A stretch of 14,928 nucleotides of DNA. It comes from an uncultured Eubacteriales bacterium. GTDB lineage: Bacteria > Bacillota > Clostridia > Peptostreptococcales > Anaerovoracaceae. The first letter of the stretch is position 1. Each line of letters begins with the position of its first letter. Made by a program: the position numbers and the translations under genes. The stretch spans positions 1 through 14,928 of the forward strand of contig CAUEYG010000006.1 of the NCBI GenBank assembly GCA_959021945.1. Reading direction: 5' to 3'. The notes beneath the pieces were generated by a model, which was not told the DNA's origin, ran no database searches, and saw only the letters and a list, made by a program, of their open reading frames with translations. Below are positions 6,221 to 13,548 of the stretch, in pieces.

Positions 6221-6251
6221 AAGATATTAAAGGAAAAAGAAAGGGAAGTAC

Positions 6252-8312
6252 ATGAAACGAAGAATATTATCAATTATGATCAGCGCAGCAATGTTTGCTT
6301 CTGTTATGGGAACTACAAATACGGGCATTGTTCATGCTGCGGACAGCATCTCTATTCCGGATGCGGAACAAATAGGAGAATTAAAAAAGGAAGACGGACA
6401 AGTGCGTTTTGAATACGAAGATCCGTCTGTACTGCAGCCCAAGACCTCACTTTCAAAACGGTCGGCCTCTGCTGCGTCTTTGCCGCGCTTTTCACTAGTA
6501 GACACCGGCAAAGTGACAGCTGTAAGAAACCAGGGCTCGAGCGATAACTGCTGGACTTACGGTGCATTGGCATCTATGGAATCCAGCCTGCTGATGGCAG
6601 GTAAAGCTGATAAAAATACATTGGATTTATCAGAAAATCATCTGACCTGGTTTACTTATAAGGGAAGCAATTCTTCAACAAAGAGCGCTTATGCGGGGAA
6701 AGATACTTTTGTAGCTTACAATAGCGGGAACCCTTATGGAGAAGGAGGAAATTACTACCTTTCCTCTGCAACTTTGGCCCGCTGGTACGGCGCTGTGGAC
6801 CAGAGCCGGGCAAGCTCTGTATCCTCTCTTTCATCGGGAATCCAGACTATTTCCGATATTAGGCTGAAAAATGCTGATTTTCTGCCTGACCCTAAAACCA
6901 GTGCAGGAAGGTCTGTTATAAAACAGTATCTAACGGCAAAGGGAGCTGTTGATGCCAGCTATTATCATAATAACAGCTATGTAAGGAATATTGATGGAAA
7001 AACGACTTACTATTGCAGTGCAGGCACTAATTATGCCAATCATGAGGTTGCCATCGTAGGCTGGGATGATACAGTAAGAACCGAGGGAGGTACCGGAGCC
7101 TGGATTGTGCGCAACAGCTACGGCGCTGACTGGGGTAATAATGGAGGATACTTCTATTTGTCCTATAATGACAAGAGCCTTTGCGATGCCGCTTTCTTTG
7201 AGGCGGAAAACCAGAGTTACCAAAAGGCAAGTACTAAGCATGATTATACTTCCATTTATCAATATGATGGAGTAGGGGCAGGAGACTCTTTGTTTGTCTC
7301 AAGCAAAAAAATATCTGCAGCCAACCGCTTTACAGCAAGAAAGGATGAAGTGATCCAGGCTGTAGGTGTTTTTACAGGGGCAGCTAACTCAACAGTAAGT
7401 GTTTCCGTTTATTTGAATCCTTCTTCCAACAATCCGGCCAGTGGGGTCAAGAAGTATTCCAAAACGTTTTCTGTGCCTTATGCAGGACACCATACTTTGG
7501 CTTTAGGCCAGTCTATTGGTGTTCCAAAGGGACATACGTTTTCCGTAGTACTTTCTGTATCTCATACGCAAAACGGCAGCCGCCAATACATAATACCGCT
7601 GGAAACTGAAAATATAAGAGGAGCAGAAATTGCTTCCATTGACTACAGCAAAGGACAGAGTTACCTTAATATGAGCAATAAGTGGTATGATGTAACAAAA
7701 GTCGCACCTATCAGAAGTACCTACGATGTAGGAAATGCAGTGGTGAAAGCCTTTGCAGCATCAGCAGGCACTGCTTCGCAGTCCATTTCTGCAAAGGGTT
7801 CCTTTACAAAGACCTATGGTAACAAGGCTTTCAGCCTAAAAGCAAAGAGGACCAGGGGCAATGGAGCTTTATCTTATAAATCAAGCAACACATCTGTGGC
7901 AACGGTTTCCTCAGCCGGGAAAGTATCCCTGAAAGGGCCTGGAAGAGCGACCATAACAATCACAGCAGCACCGACTGCTTCCTATAAATCAGCTGTTAAA
8001 AAGGTGACTGTAACAGTAAAACCAAAGAGGGCTGCCATTCGTTCCGCCAAATCTACAAAGAGCAAGACTTTGACTGTGCGCTGGAAGAGGGCAACAAAGG
8101 CTACAGGTTATCAGGTATCTGTCGCCAGGAATAAATCTTTTAAAAAAGGAAGAAAGACTGCAACTATCACCAGACAGGCCACTACAAAAAAGACTTTTAA
8201 AAAACTTGCTTCCCGGAAAACCTATTATGTAAAAGTAAGGTCATATAAAAAATCCGGAGGAAAGAAAATATACGGCTCTTACAGCAAAATAAAAAAAGTA
8301 CGGACAAAATAA
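6252..8312 (+). CDS. Secreted papain-family (C1) cysteine protease with lectin-like, Big and Fn3 domains
   Basis: A predicted exported endopeptidase of 686 residues. The signal peptide is MKRRILSIMISAAMFASVMG plus a short tail ending HAA near residue 30. A short pro-like segment precedes the C1 domain (about 78-315). The full papain active site is present: Q94 and C100 in NQGSSDNCW, H264 in NHEVAIVGWDD and N288 in WIVRNSYGADWG. A beta-rich segment at about 325-470 resembles the lectin-like domain often joined to clostridial C1 proteases. A Big-2-like domain follows (about 510-592, with SNTSVATVSSAGKV and GRATITI), then a Lys-rich Fn3-like module to the end (about 594-686). No LPXTG, SLH or CWB2 anchor is seen, so it is either released or held by its basic tail. 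It resembles Cwp84-type surface proteases in its protease part, but its substrate is unknown. The stop is 12 bases before polA. Confidence 0.88.
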   Translation: MKRRILSIMISAAMFASVMGTTNTGIVHAADSISIPDAEQIGELKKEDGQVRFEYEDPSVLQPKTSLSKRSASAASLPRFSLVDTGKVTAVRNQGSSDNCWTYGALASMESSLLMAGKADKNTLDLSENHLTWFTYKGSNSSTKSAYAGKDTFVAYNSGNPYGEGGNYYLSSATLARWYGAVDQSRASSVSSLSSGIQTISDIRLKNADFLPDPKTSAGRSVIKQYLTAKGAVDASYYHNNSYVRNIDGKTTYYCSAGTNYANHEVAIVGWDDTVRTEGGTGAWIVRNSYGADWGNNGGYFYLSYNDKSLCDAAFFEAENQSYQKASTKHDYTSIYQYDGVGAGDSLFVSSKKISAANRFTARKDEVIQAVGVFTGAANSTVSVSVYLNPSSNNPASGVKKYSKTFSVPYAGHHTLALGQSIGVPKGHTFSVVLSVSHTQNGSRQYIIPLETENIRGAEIASIDYSKGQSYLNMSNKWYDVTKVAPIRSTYDVGNAVVKAFAASAGTASQSISAKGSFTKTYGNKAFSLKAKRTRGNGALSYKSSNTSVATVSSAGKVSLKGPGRATITITAAPTASYKSAVKKVTVTVKPKRAAIRSAKSTKSKTLTVRWKRATKATGYQVSVARNKSFKKGRKTATITRQATTKKTFKKLASRKTYYVKVRSYKKSGGKKIYGSYSKIKKVRTK

Positions 8313-8324
8313 AAGGAGCATACA

Positions 8325-10988
8325 ATGGAAAAAACCATGGTCATTATTGATGGAAACAGTCTGATTAACAGGGCTTACTATGCCATGCAGCGGCCTATGA
8401 TTACCAAAGACGGAATCTATACCCAGGGGATCTACGGATTTCTCAATATGCTGGCAAAGATCCAAAGTGATTATGAGCCCGGTTATCTGACAGTTGCCTT
8501 TGACCTGAAAGCGCCTACCTTTCGGCACCTGGAATACAAGGAATATAAGGCTGGGAGAAAAAAAATGCCTCCGGAGCTGGCAATGCAGATGCCGCTCCTG
8601 AAGGACATTTTACAGGCAATGAATATTAAAATCCTGGAAATGGAAGGCTTTGAAGCGGACGATATTATCGGCACGGTTGCCAGGGCTGGGGAAGAGCAGG
8701 GGTTGGAGCCTCTGATCATTACAGGTGATAAAGATGAGCTGCAGCTTGCTACAGATAAAACAAAAGTTCTGATTACAAAACGTGGGATTTCCCAGTTTGA
8801 ACTTTATGATGAGCAGGCTATGATTGAGAAATATGGGTTTACTCCCCGGCAGTTTATTGACTTTAAAGGTCTCATGGGAGACCCATCTGACAATATTCCG
8901 GGACTTCCCGGTGTAGGTGAAAAAACCGCGCAAAAATTGATTTTGGAATATGGAAGCGTTGAAACACTTTTGGCTTCTACAGAGGCCATTTCCAGTGCTA
9001 AAATGCGTCAAAAAATTGAGGATAACGCCCAGCTTGCGATTATGAGCAAACGGCTGGCAACTATTAACACCAATGTGCCCATTGATCTGGATTTTGAAGA
9101 ATTTAAACTGGAGGAACCGGACTATGACAGGCTCATTGAACTTTACACAAAATTAGAATTTAACAGTTTTTTAAAAAAGCTGGACAAACAGACAGATGGA
9201 TTATCCGTCCAAAGCAGAAAAGCAGATATTGAAGGAATTAAGCGGGTGGTTATCAGGGATGCCTCTGAAATAGGAAAAATGGAGATTGGAGACTCGGTGA
9301 TCCTAAAGGTCCTGGGGGACCAAAGTCATATTGCTCCGCCTGAGCTTTACGGGATCTGTATGATGACAGAAGGCGGCCCTTATTACTATATTCCTTGCAG
9401 TACAGAGGAGATGAGAGATCAGGCCATTGCTTTTTTGAATAAAAAGGCTCCTGCTATGGTGGGCCATGATCTAAAGAATGATTATTACATGCTGATGTAC
9501 TATGGACTAGAAACATGCAGCTGCGCTTTTGACACTGCGGTAGGTCAGTATGTCATTGATTCCGGCAGGAGCAACTATGATTTGAAAACACTGGCTTATG
9601 AATATTTGCATGAAAGTCTGGAAGAGGAGAAGGACTTTCTGAAAAACAACAGCCAAATGGAGCTGTTTGAGGATTTAGAAGAACGCTATAGTACCTACGG
9701 ATTGCAATGGTGTGTTACAGTGGCAAATCTTCTTCCTTTGTTGCAGGAAAAAATAAAAGCAGAAGATCTGGAGAAAGTGCTGTATGAGGTGGAACTTCCG
9801 TTGATTGAGGTTATGGCTTCTATGGAAAAAGAGGGCGTTACTGTAGACCGGCAGGAACTGACAGACCTTGGCAGTATTATCACAAACCAGGTGGAACTTA
9901 TTACAGAACAAATTTACCGTCTTGCAGGGGAAGAATTTAATATTAATTCTCCGGCCCAGCTAGGACCTATTCTCTTTGAAAAACTAGAGCTTCCTGCCGG
10001 AAAAAAGACAAAGAGGGGCTATTCCACCAGTGCGGAAACCTTGGAGCGTATCATAGAAGAGCACGAAATTGTGCCTTTGATTTTAGAATACCGGACCCTT
10101 ACAAAACTAAACAGCACTTATATTGAAGGCCTGCTGCCTTTGATTGATCAGGATGGAAAAATTCATGCTCATTTCAACCAGACTGTTACTGCTACAGGAA
10201 GAATCAGCTGTACAGAACCTAACTTGCAGAATATACCCATTCGTCAGGCCTTTGGGAGACAGTTGCGAAAAGCCTTTGTTCCTGAGGATACCCAGCATAC
10301 TCTAGTGGGAGCGGACTATTCTCAAATTGAACTGCGTATACTGGCTCATATGGCCGATGATCCTGTTTTAATTGAAGCCTTTAACAGAGGCGAAGACATT
10401 CATCGTACAACGGCAGCCAATGTGCTGGGGGTTCCCCAGGAAGACATTACCATTGAAGAAAGGAGCAGGGCAAAAGCTGTCAACTTTGGCGTTATTTATG
10501 GGATGAGCGCCTTTGGCCTTTCGTCAGAGCTTCATATTACCAGAAAAGAAGCGGATGAATATATCAAAGCTTATTTTGCAAAGCACGAAGCTGTAAAAAC
10601 TTATATGGACCAGCAAGTGAGTTTGTGCAAAGAGCAGGGATTTGTGACTACGATCATGGGGCGAAAGCGCTATATTAAAGAAATTAACGCTTCTAATTAT
10701 ATGACGCGGCAGGTAGGGGAACGGCTTGCCATGAATAGCCCTATACAGGGAAGCGCTGCTGATGTAATTAAGCTGGCTATGATCAAGGTTTATCGCGAGA
10801 TCAGGAAGCGAGGCCTCAAATCCCGTTTGATTCTGCAAGTACACGATGAACTGATTATTGAAACTTGTAAGGAAGAAAGGGCTGTCATTGAAAAATTATT
10901 AACAGAAAATATGGAACAAGCTGTTGAACTGAAGGCAAAATTAATTGTAGATTTAAACCAGGGAGACAGCTGGTATGATTTAAAATAG
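8325..10988 (+). CDS. polA: DNA polymerase I
   Basis: Repair polymerase and Okazaki-fragment processor, 887 residues, the usual size for Firmicutes. The 5' nuclease domain (about 1-290) starts VIIDGNSLINRAYYA and has FEADDIIGT, ITGDKDELQL and the helix-hairpin-helix LPGVGEKTA. The middle 3'-5' exonuclease-like domain (about 300-470) looks inactive. The first DxE motif is missing (VILKVLGD in its place), one Asp survives in GHDLKNDYYML, and the last motif reads YGLQWCV with no Asp. This degeneration is known in Bacillus-type Pol I. The polymerase domain is intact: motif A ADYSQIELR (D664), motif B RAKAVNFGVIYG, motif C QVHDE (D841, E842). AAAGGAG in the short gap after the protease provides the ribosome site. 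coaE follows 9 bases later, a conserved Firmicutes neighbour. Confidence 0.97.
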   Translation: MEKTMVIIDGNSLINRAYYAMQRPMITKDGIYTQGIYGFLNMLAKIQSDYEPGYLTVAFDLKAPTFRHLEYKEYKAGRKKMPPELAMQMPLLKDILQAMNIKILEMEGFEADDIIGTVARAGEEQGLEPLIITGDKDELQLATDKTKVLITKRGISQFELYDEQAMIEKYGFTPRQFIDFKGLMGDPSDNIPGLPGVGEKTAQKLILEYGSVETLLASTEAISSAKMRQKIEDNAQLAIMSKRLATINTNVPIDLDFEEFKLEEPDYDRLIELYTKLEFNSFLKKLDKQTDGLSVQSRKADIEGIKRVVIRDASEIGKMEIGDSVILKVLGDQSHIAPPELYGICMMTEGGPYYYIPCSTEEMRDQAIAFLNKKAPAMVGHDLKNDYYMLMYYGLETCSCAFDTAVGQYVIDSGRSNYDLKTLAYEYLHESLEEEKDFLKNNSQMELFEDLEERYSTYGLQWCVTVANLLPLLQEKIKAEDLEKVLYEVELPLIEVMASMEKEGVTVDRQELTDLGSIITNQVELITEQIYRLAGEEFNINSPAQLGPILFEKLELPAGKKTKRGYSTSAETLERIIEEHEIVPLILEYRTLTKLNSTYIEGLLPLIDQDGKIHAHFNQTVTATGRISCTEPNLQNIPIRQAFGRQLRKAFVPEDTQHTLVGADYSQIELRILAHMADDPVLIEAFNRGEDIHRTTAANVLGVPQEDITIEERSRAKAVNFGVIYGMSAFGLSSELHITRKEADEYIKAYFAKHEAVKTYMDQQVSLCKEQGFVTTIMGRKRYIKEINASNYMTRQVGERLAMNSPIQGSAADVIKLAMIKVYREIRKRGLKSRLILQVHDELIIETCKEERAVIEKLLTENMEQAVELKAKLIVDLNQGDSWYDLK

Positions 10989-10997
10989 GAGAACAGC

Positions 10998-11600
10998 ATG
11001 ATTGTAATCGGGCTGACAGGCGGAATTGGCACAGGCAAATCTACTGCTTCCGCATATTTAAAAGACATGGGTTTGGCTGTTATTGATGCAGATCAAATTG
11101 CCCGGGAAATCGTAGAACCGGGACAGCCGCTGCTAGCAGAGATAAAGGATACTTTTGGACAAGGGATTCTCACGCAGGAGGGAAGCCTTGACCGCAAAGC
11201 TCTGGCTGCTATTGTGTTTCAAAGCAAGGAGATGAAGGAGCGCTTAGATAGGTTGATGCATGGCGCTATTCTTGAAGAAATTTCTCAAAGACGTGAGATC
11301 TTATGTAAAGAAGGAGCACACAGAGGTGTTGTCATTGACGCACCTCTTCTCTTTGAAACAGGGCTGCAAAAGCAATGCGATGTGGTTTGGCTCTTAGTGG
11401 CGGATTTAGAAATACGCATAGGGCGAGTAGCTGCGCGAGATCATATGACGCGGCAAGAAATCCTGGCAAGAGTGGGCAGTCAGATGGATGATCAAGAAAA
11501 AAGAAGGTTGGCGGACCGAGTCATTGACAACTCAGCAAGCGTAAAGCAGCTATATGCTGAGCTGGAAAAATTGTTAAGAGAAAAGGGCTGTATAAAATGA
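10998..11600 (+). CDS. coaE: Dephospho-CoA kinase
   Basis: The last step of CoA synthesis: it phosphorylates the 3'-hydroxyl of dephospho-CoA with ATP. The protein has 200 residues, typical of the family. A P-loop GGIGTGKST spans residues 8-16. VIDADQIAREIV (28-39) provides the substrate-binding aspartates, DAPLLFETGL is the family's signature middle motif and VIDNSAS comes near the end. AGGAG overlapping the polA stop codon serves as ribosome site. The 3' end overlaps the next gene by four bases (ATGA), which suggests coupling. It sits a few kilobases from panGBC, so both the start and end of the CoA route are encoded in this window, though in separate transcripts. Confidence 0.96.
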   Translation: MIVIGLTGGIGTGKSTASAYLKDMGLAVIDADQIAREIVEPGQPLLAEIKDTFGQGILTQEGSLDRKALAAIVFQSKEMKERLDRLMHGAILEEISQRREILCKEGAHRGVVIDAPLLFETGLQKQCDVVWLLVADLEIRIGRVAARDHMTRQEILARVGSQMDDQEKRRLADRVIDNSASVKQLYAELEKLLREKGCIK

Positions 11601-12292
11601 TTGGAACCATTGTAAATACCTGTACTATTTTGCTTGGAAGCATCATTGGAAGCGTGATAAAAAAGGGAATCAAACAGGAGTACCAAGACGCATTGTTAAA
11701 TGCAATGGGCCTTGCTGCCGTTGCCTTGGGTATTAATACCCTAGTGCAGAATATGCCGGAAAGTCAGTTTCCAGTGCTGTTTATTTTGAGTCTTGCTGCC
11801 GGAAGTCTCTTTGGATATGCAGTTGATCTTGATAAACGGTTTCAGCGTTTAACGGACCGGTTTGCATCTTCCGGGTCTAATTTGGCTCAGGGCTTGTCCA
11901 CGGCAATTATGCTATTTTGCATTGGCACCCTTTCCATTCTCGGACCTATTGAAAGCGCTCTGCATGGCGATCATACTTTTTTGTTTACAAATGCTACTTT
12001 GGATTTTGTTACATCCATGGTTTTGGCATCTACATATGGAATTGGTATTGCAATTGCTGCCGGCGTCTTATTTTTGTGGCAGGGCGGAATTTATCTTTTG
12101 GCGACCTGTGTGGCTTCTTCCTTATCAACAGAACTTTTGACAGAGGTCTCGATTATTGGGGGGATTCTCATTGCAAGTTCCGGGCTGTCCATCCTTAAGA
12201 TCAAAGACTTGAAAGCGCTGAACATGCTGCCATCTCTTTTGGCGCCGGTAATCTGGTTTGGCGCGAAGGCTGTGGCTGCTGCATTTATGTAA
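11597..12292 (+). CDS. DUF554 family membrane protein
   Basis: A 231-residue integral membrane protein of the DUF554 (YdfK/YqgA) family. This is recognised by the N-terminal MIGTIVNTCTILLGSIIGS, a glycine-rich first helix, followed by a short basic loop (KKGIKQEY) and several further hydrophobic segments, about six or seven in total. Recognisable stretches are AMGLAAVALGIN, FILSLAAGSLFGYAVDLD, the TAIMLFCIGTLSILGPIE segment and a final helix near ALNMLPSLLAPVIWF. The family has no established biochemical function; a transporter-like role is only a guess. It overlaps coaE by four bases and ends the polA-coaE unit. No convincing intrinsic terminator is visible in the 117 bases before the tRNA. 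Confidence 0.85.
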   Translation: MIGTIVNTCTILLGSIIGSVIKKGIKQEYQDALLNAMGLAAVALGINTLVQNMPESQFPVLFILSLAAGSLFGYAVDLDKRFQRLTDRFASSGSNLAQGLSTAIMLFCIGTLSILGPIESALHGDHTFLFTNATLDFVTSMVLASTYGIGIAIAAGVLFLWQGGIYLLATCVASSLSTELLTEVSIIGGILIASSGLSILKIKDLKALNMLPSLLAPVIWFGAKAVAAAFM

Positions 12293-12355
12293 AGAAGAGC
12301 CTGGGCGGCAAAGGACTCAGCCTTGAAAAAAATTGCCTCTTTTGCTAACTTGTGA

Positions 12356-12384
12356 TTGACAAAAGAATCAAATTCTATTAAACT
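12356..12384 (+). promoter_or_regulatory. Promoter of tRNA-Leu
   Basis: A perfect TTGACA (12356-12361), a 17-base spacer and TAAACT (12379-12384). The start point is expected about 20 bases before the mature tRNA, so a short leader would be removed by RNase P. Confidence 0.75.
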
Positions 12385-12409
12385 TATAAAAGTGAGCTAC
12401 AGAGAATAT

Positions 12410-12492
12410 GCGGCTGTGGCGGAATAGGCAGACGCGCACGGTTGAGGGCCGTGTGGGCGACCGTATGGGTTCAAGTCCCATCAGCCGCACCA
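12410..12492 (+). tRNA. tRNA-Leu (anticodon GAG)
   Basis: A complete class II tRNA of 83 bases. The acceptor stem GCGGCTG (12410-12416) pairs with CAGCCGC (12482-12488), with discriminator A and an encoded CCA (12490-12492). The D region has GGCGGAATAGGCAGACGC. The anticodon arm is CACGG-TTGAGGG-CCGTG with GAG at 12444-12446, reading CUC and CUU. A variable arm (TGGGCGACCGTA) and the T arm TGGGTTCAAGTCCCA follow. The long variable arm with discriminator A identifies leucine. Confidence 0.97.
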
Positions 12493-12510
12493 TACAAAGG
12501 ATAAACTTTG

Positions 12511-12552
12511 ATACAAAAACAGCTTTCTATTATTGGAAGGCTGTTTTTGTAT
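12511..12552 (+). terminator. Intrinsic terminator after tRNA-Leu
   Basis: ATACAAAAACAGC (12511-12523) pairs perfectly with GCTGTTTTTGTAT (12540-12552). The stem continues weakly inwards, and the T-rich 3' arm supplies the U-tract. Its A-rich 5' arm makes it a possible terminator on the other strand as well. Confidence 0.85.
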
Positions 12553-12634
12553 TTGTGCGGAAAAAGCCCGAAAAGTGTATAGTCACAGTTATCCTAAAGA
12601 ATAAATGGAGAAGTTTTTTATGATAAAAAACAGG

Positions 12635-12663
12635 TGTACAACAGGAATCTTATGCTGTATAGT
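12635..12663 (+). promoter_or_regulatory. Candidate promoter of the DDAH gene
   Basis: TGTACA (12635-12640), 17 bases, TATAGT (12658-12663). The -35 matches only partly. Another TATAGT at 12578-12583 lacks a well-spaced -35. The leader from about 12670 to the gene would be roughly 70 bases and contains a 14-base palindrome (12703-12716). Confidence 0.4.
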
Positions 12664-12702
12664 GAAGGGTAAGGAGATGTACGCGAGAATTATTATGCCG
12701 TC

Positions 12703-12716
12703 ATCTGAACTCAGAT
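12703..12716. repeat. 14-base palindrome upstream of the DDAH gene
   Basis: ATCTGA-AC-TCAGAT is a perfect inverted repeat with a two-base centre, ending 11 bases before the DDAH ribosome site. It could be an operator or a small leader hairpin; no regulator is recognised. A repeat of this size can occur by chance. Confidence 0.35.
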
Positions 12717-12740
12717 ATATGGAGAAAAAGGAGCAGAAAA

Positions 12741-13520
12741 ATGTTTACAAAGGCAATTACAAAGAAACCATGCAGAGCGTTAATTGATGGTATTTCCACA
12801 GCACAGTTTGTGGAACCGGGCGAAAAGCCTGACTATGAACTTGCTGTTAGACAGCACAGCCGCTATGTAGAGACTCTGGAAGGCTTAGGTTTGGAAGTAT
12901 TAACTCTTGATGCAGATGAAAGATACCCGGATTCTTGTTTCACGGAGGACCCTGCAGTTGTCATGGAACGCTGTGCTATTATTACAAATCCGGCAAGAGA
13001 CTCCAGAAACGGAGAAAAAGAAGAAATTCTCCCGGCAATTAAAAGGTATTATAGCGATGACCAAATTTTTTTCATTGAAGCACCCGGAACAATGGAGGGC
13101 GGAGATGTAATGAGAGTAGGCGACCATTTTTACATCGGACAGAGCGATCGGACCAACGCAGAAGCAGCAAAACAGTTTAATGAGATTGTTACAAAATTTG
13201 GATACACATCTTCAACCGTCCCTGTAACGGAAGGTCTCCATTTGAAGGATTTCGTTATTTATCTTGAAAATAACAATATGCTGGTTACAGAAACAGTGGA
13301 CAAGCTGCCTCACTTCAAAGCCTTTAACAGGTATGTGATTCCGGATGAAGAACTTTACGCAATCAACAGCTTGTACATCAACGGTACAGTATTGGTACCG
13401 GAGGGATATCCTCAGACTAAGCAGTTAATCGAGAGCTTGGGATATCCTGTTAAGCTGGTGGATACTTCTGAATTCAAAAAAATTGATGGAAGCCTGACCT
13501 GTTTATCCTTACGATTTTAA
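12741..13520 (+). CDS. Dimethylarginine dimethylaminohydrolase (DDAH)
   Basis: A cytoplasmic enzyme of the amidinotransferase/pentein fold, expected to hydrolyse N-omega-methylated arginines (ADMA, MMA) to citrulline and an amine. Its 259 residues align by eye along the whole length with Pseudomonas aeruginosa DDAH recalled from memory: PDYELAVRQH, DERYPDSCFTEDPAVV, CAIITNP, EAPGTMEGGDVM, VGDHFYIGQS-RTNAEA and the C-terminal VDTSEFKKIDGSLTCLSLRF. The catalytic set is present with a constant offset from the Pseudomonas enzyme: E119, H167 in GLHLKD and nucleophile C254. AAGGAG (12728-12733) is 7 bases from the ATG. It is preceded by the tRNA terminator and followed 28 bases later by a kinase gene without a terminator. 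No other arginine catabolic genes are nearby. Arginine deiminases are longer and have a different N-terminal motif order, so DDAH is preferred; the real substrate remains to be proven. Confidence 0.88.
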   Translation: MFTKAITKKPCRALIDGISTAQFVEPGEKPDYELAVRQHSRYVETLEGLGLEVLTLDADERYPDSCFTEDPAVVMERCAIITNPARDSRNGEKEEILPAIKRYYSDDQIFFIEAPGTMEGGDVMRVGDHFYIGQSDRTNAEAAKQFNEIVTKFGYTSSTVPVTEGLHLKDFVIYLENNNMLVTETVDKLPHFKAFNRYVIPDEELYAINSLYINGTVLVPEGYPQTKQLIESLGYPVKLVDTSEFKKIDGSLTCLSLRF

Positions 13521-13548
13521 GATAGTTACATAAATACGGAGAAATCTG

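Noticed and set aside
12293..12355. Possible terminator after the DUF554 gene
   Set aside because: Only short, interrupted pairings (GGCAA with TTGCC, AAGG with CCTT) were found, with no clear stem plus T-run.
12410..12492. tRNA-Leu as an integration site for a mobile island carrying the kinase gene
   Set aside because: No duplication of the tRNA 3' end, integrase or recombination gene is visible, and an intact terminator follows the tRNA. The far side is outside the window.
12408..12623. 71-codon ORF on the + strand beginning MRLWRNRQTRTVEG
   Set aside because: It is a translation of the tRNA-Leu gene and its terminator, a known type of annotation artefact; there is no ribosome binding site.
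12605..12787. 60-codon ORF overlapping the start of the DDAH gene
   Set aside because: No properly spaced ribosome site (AAGGAG directly abuts an internal ATG at about 12677), no recognisable protein pattern, and 47 bases of overlap in another frame with a well-supported gene.
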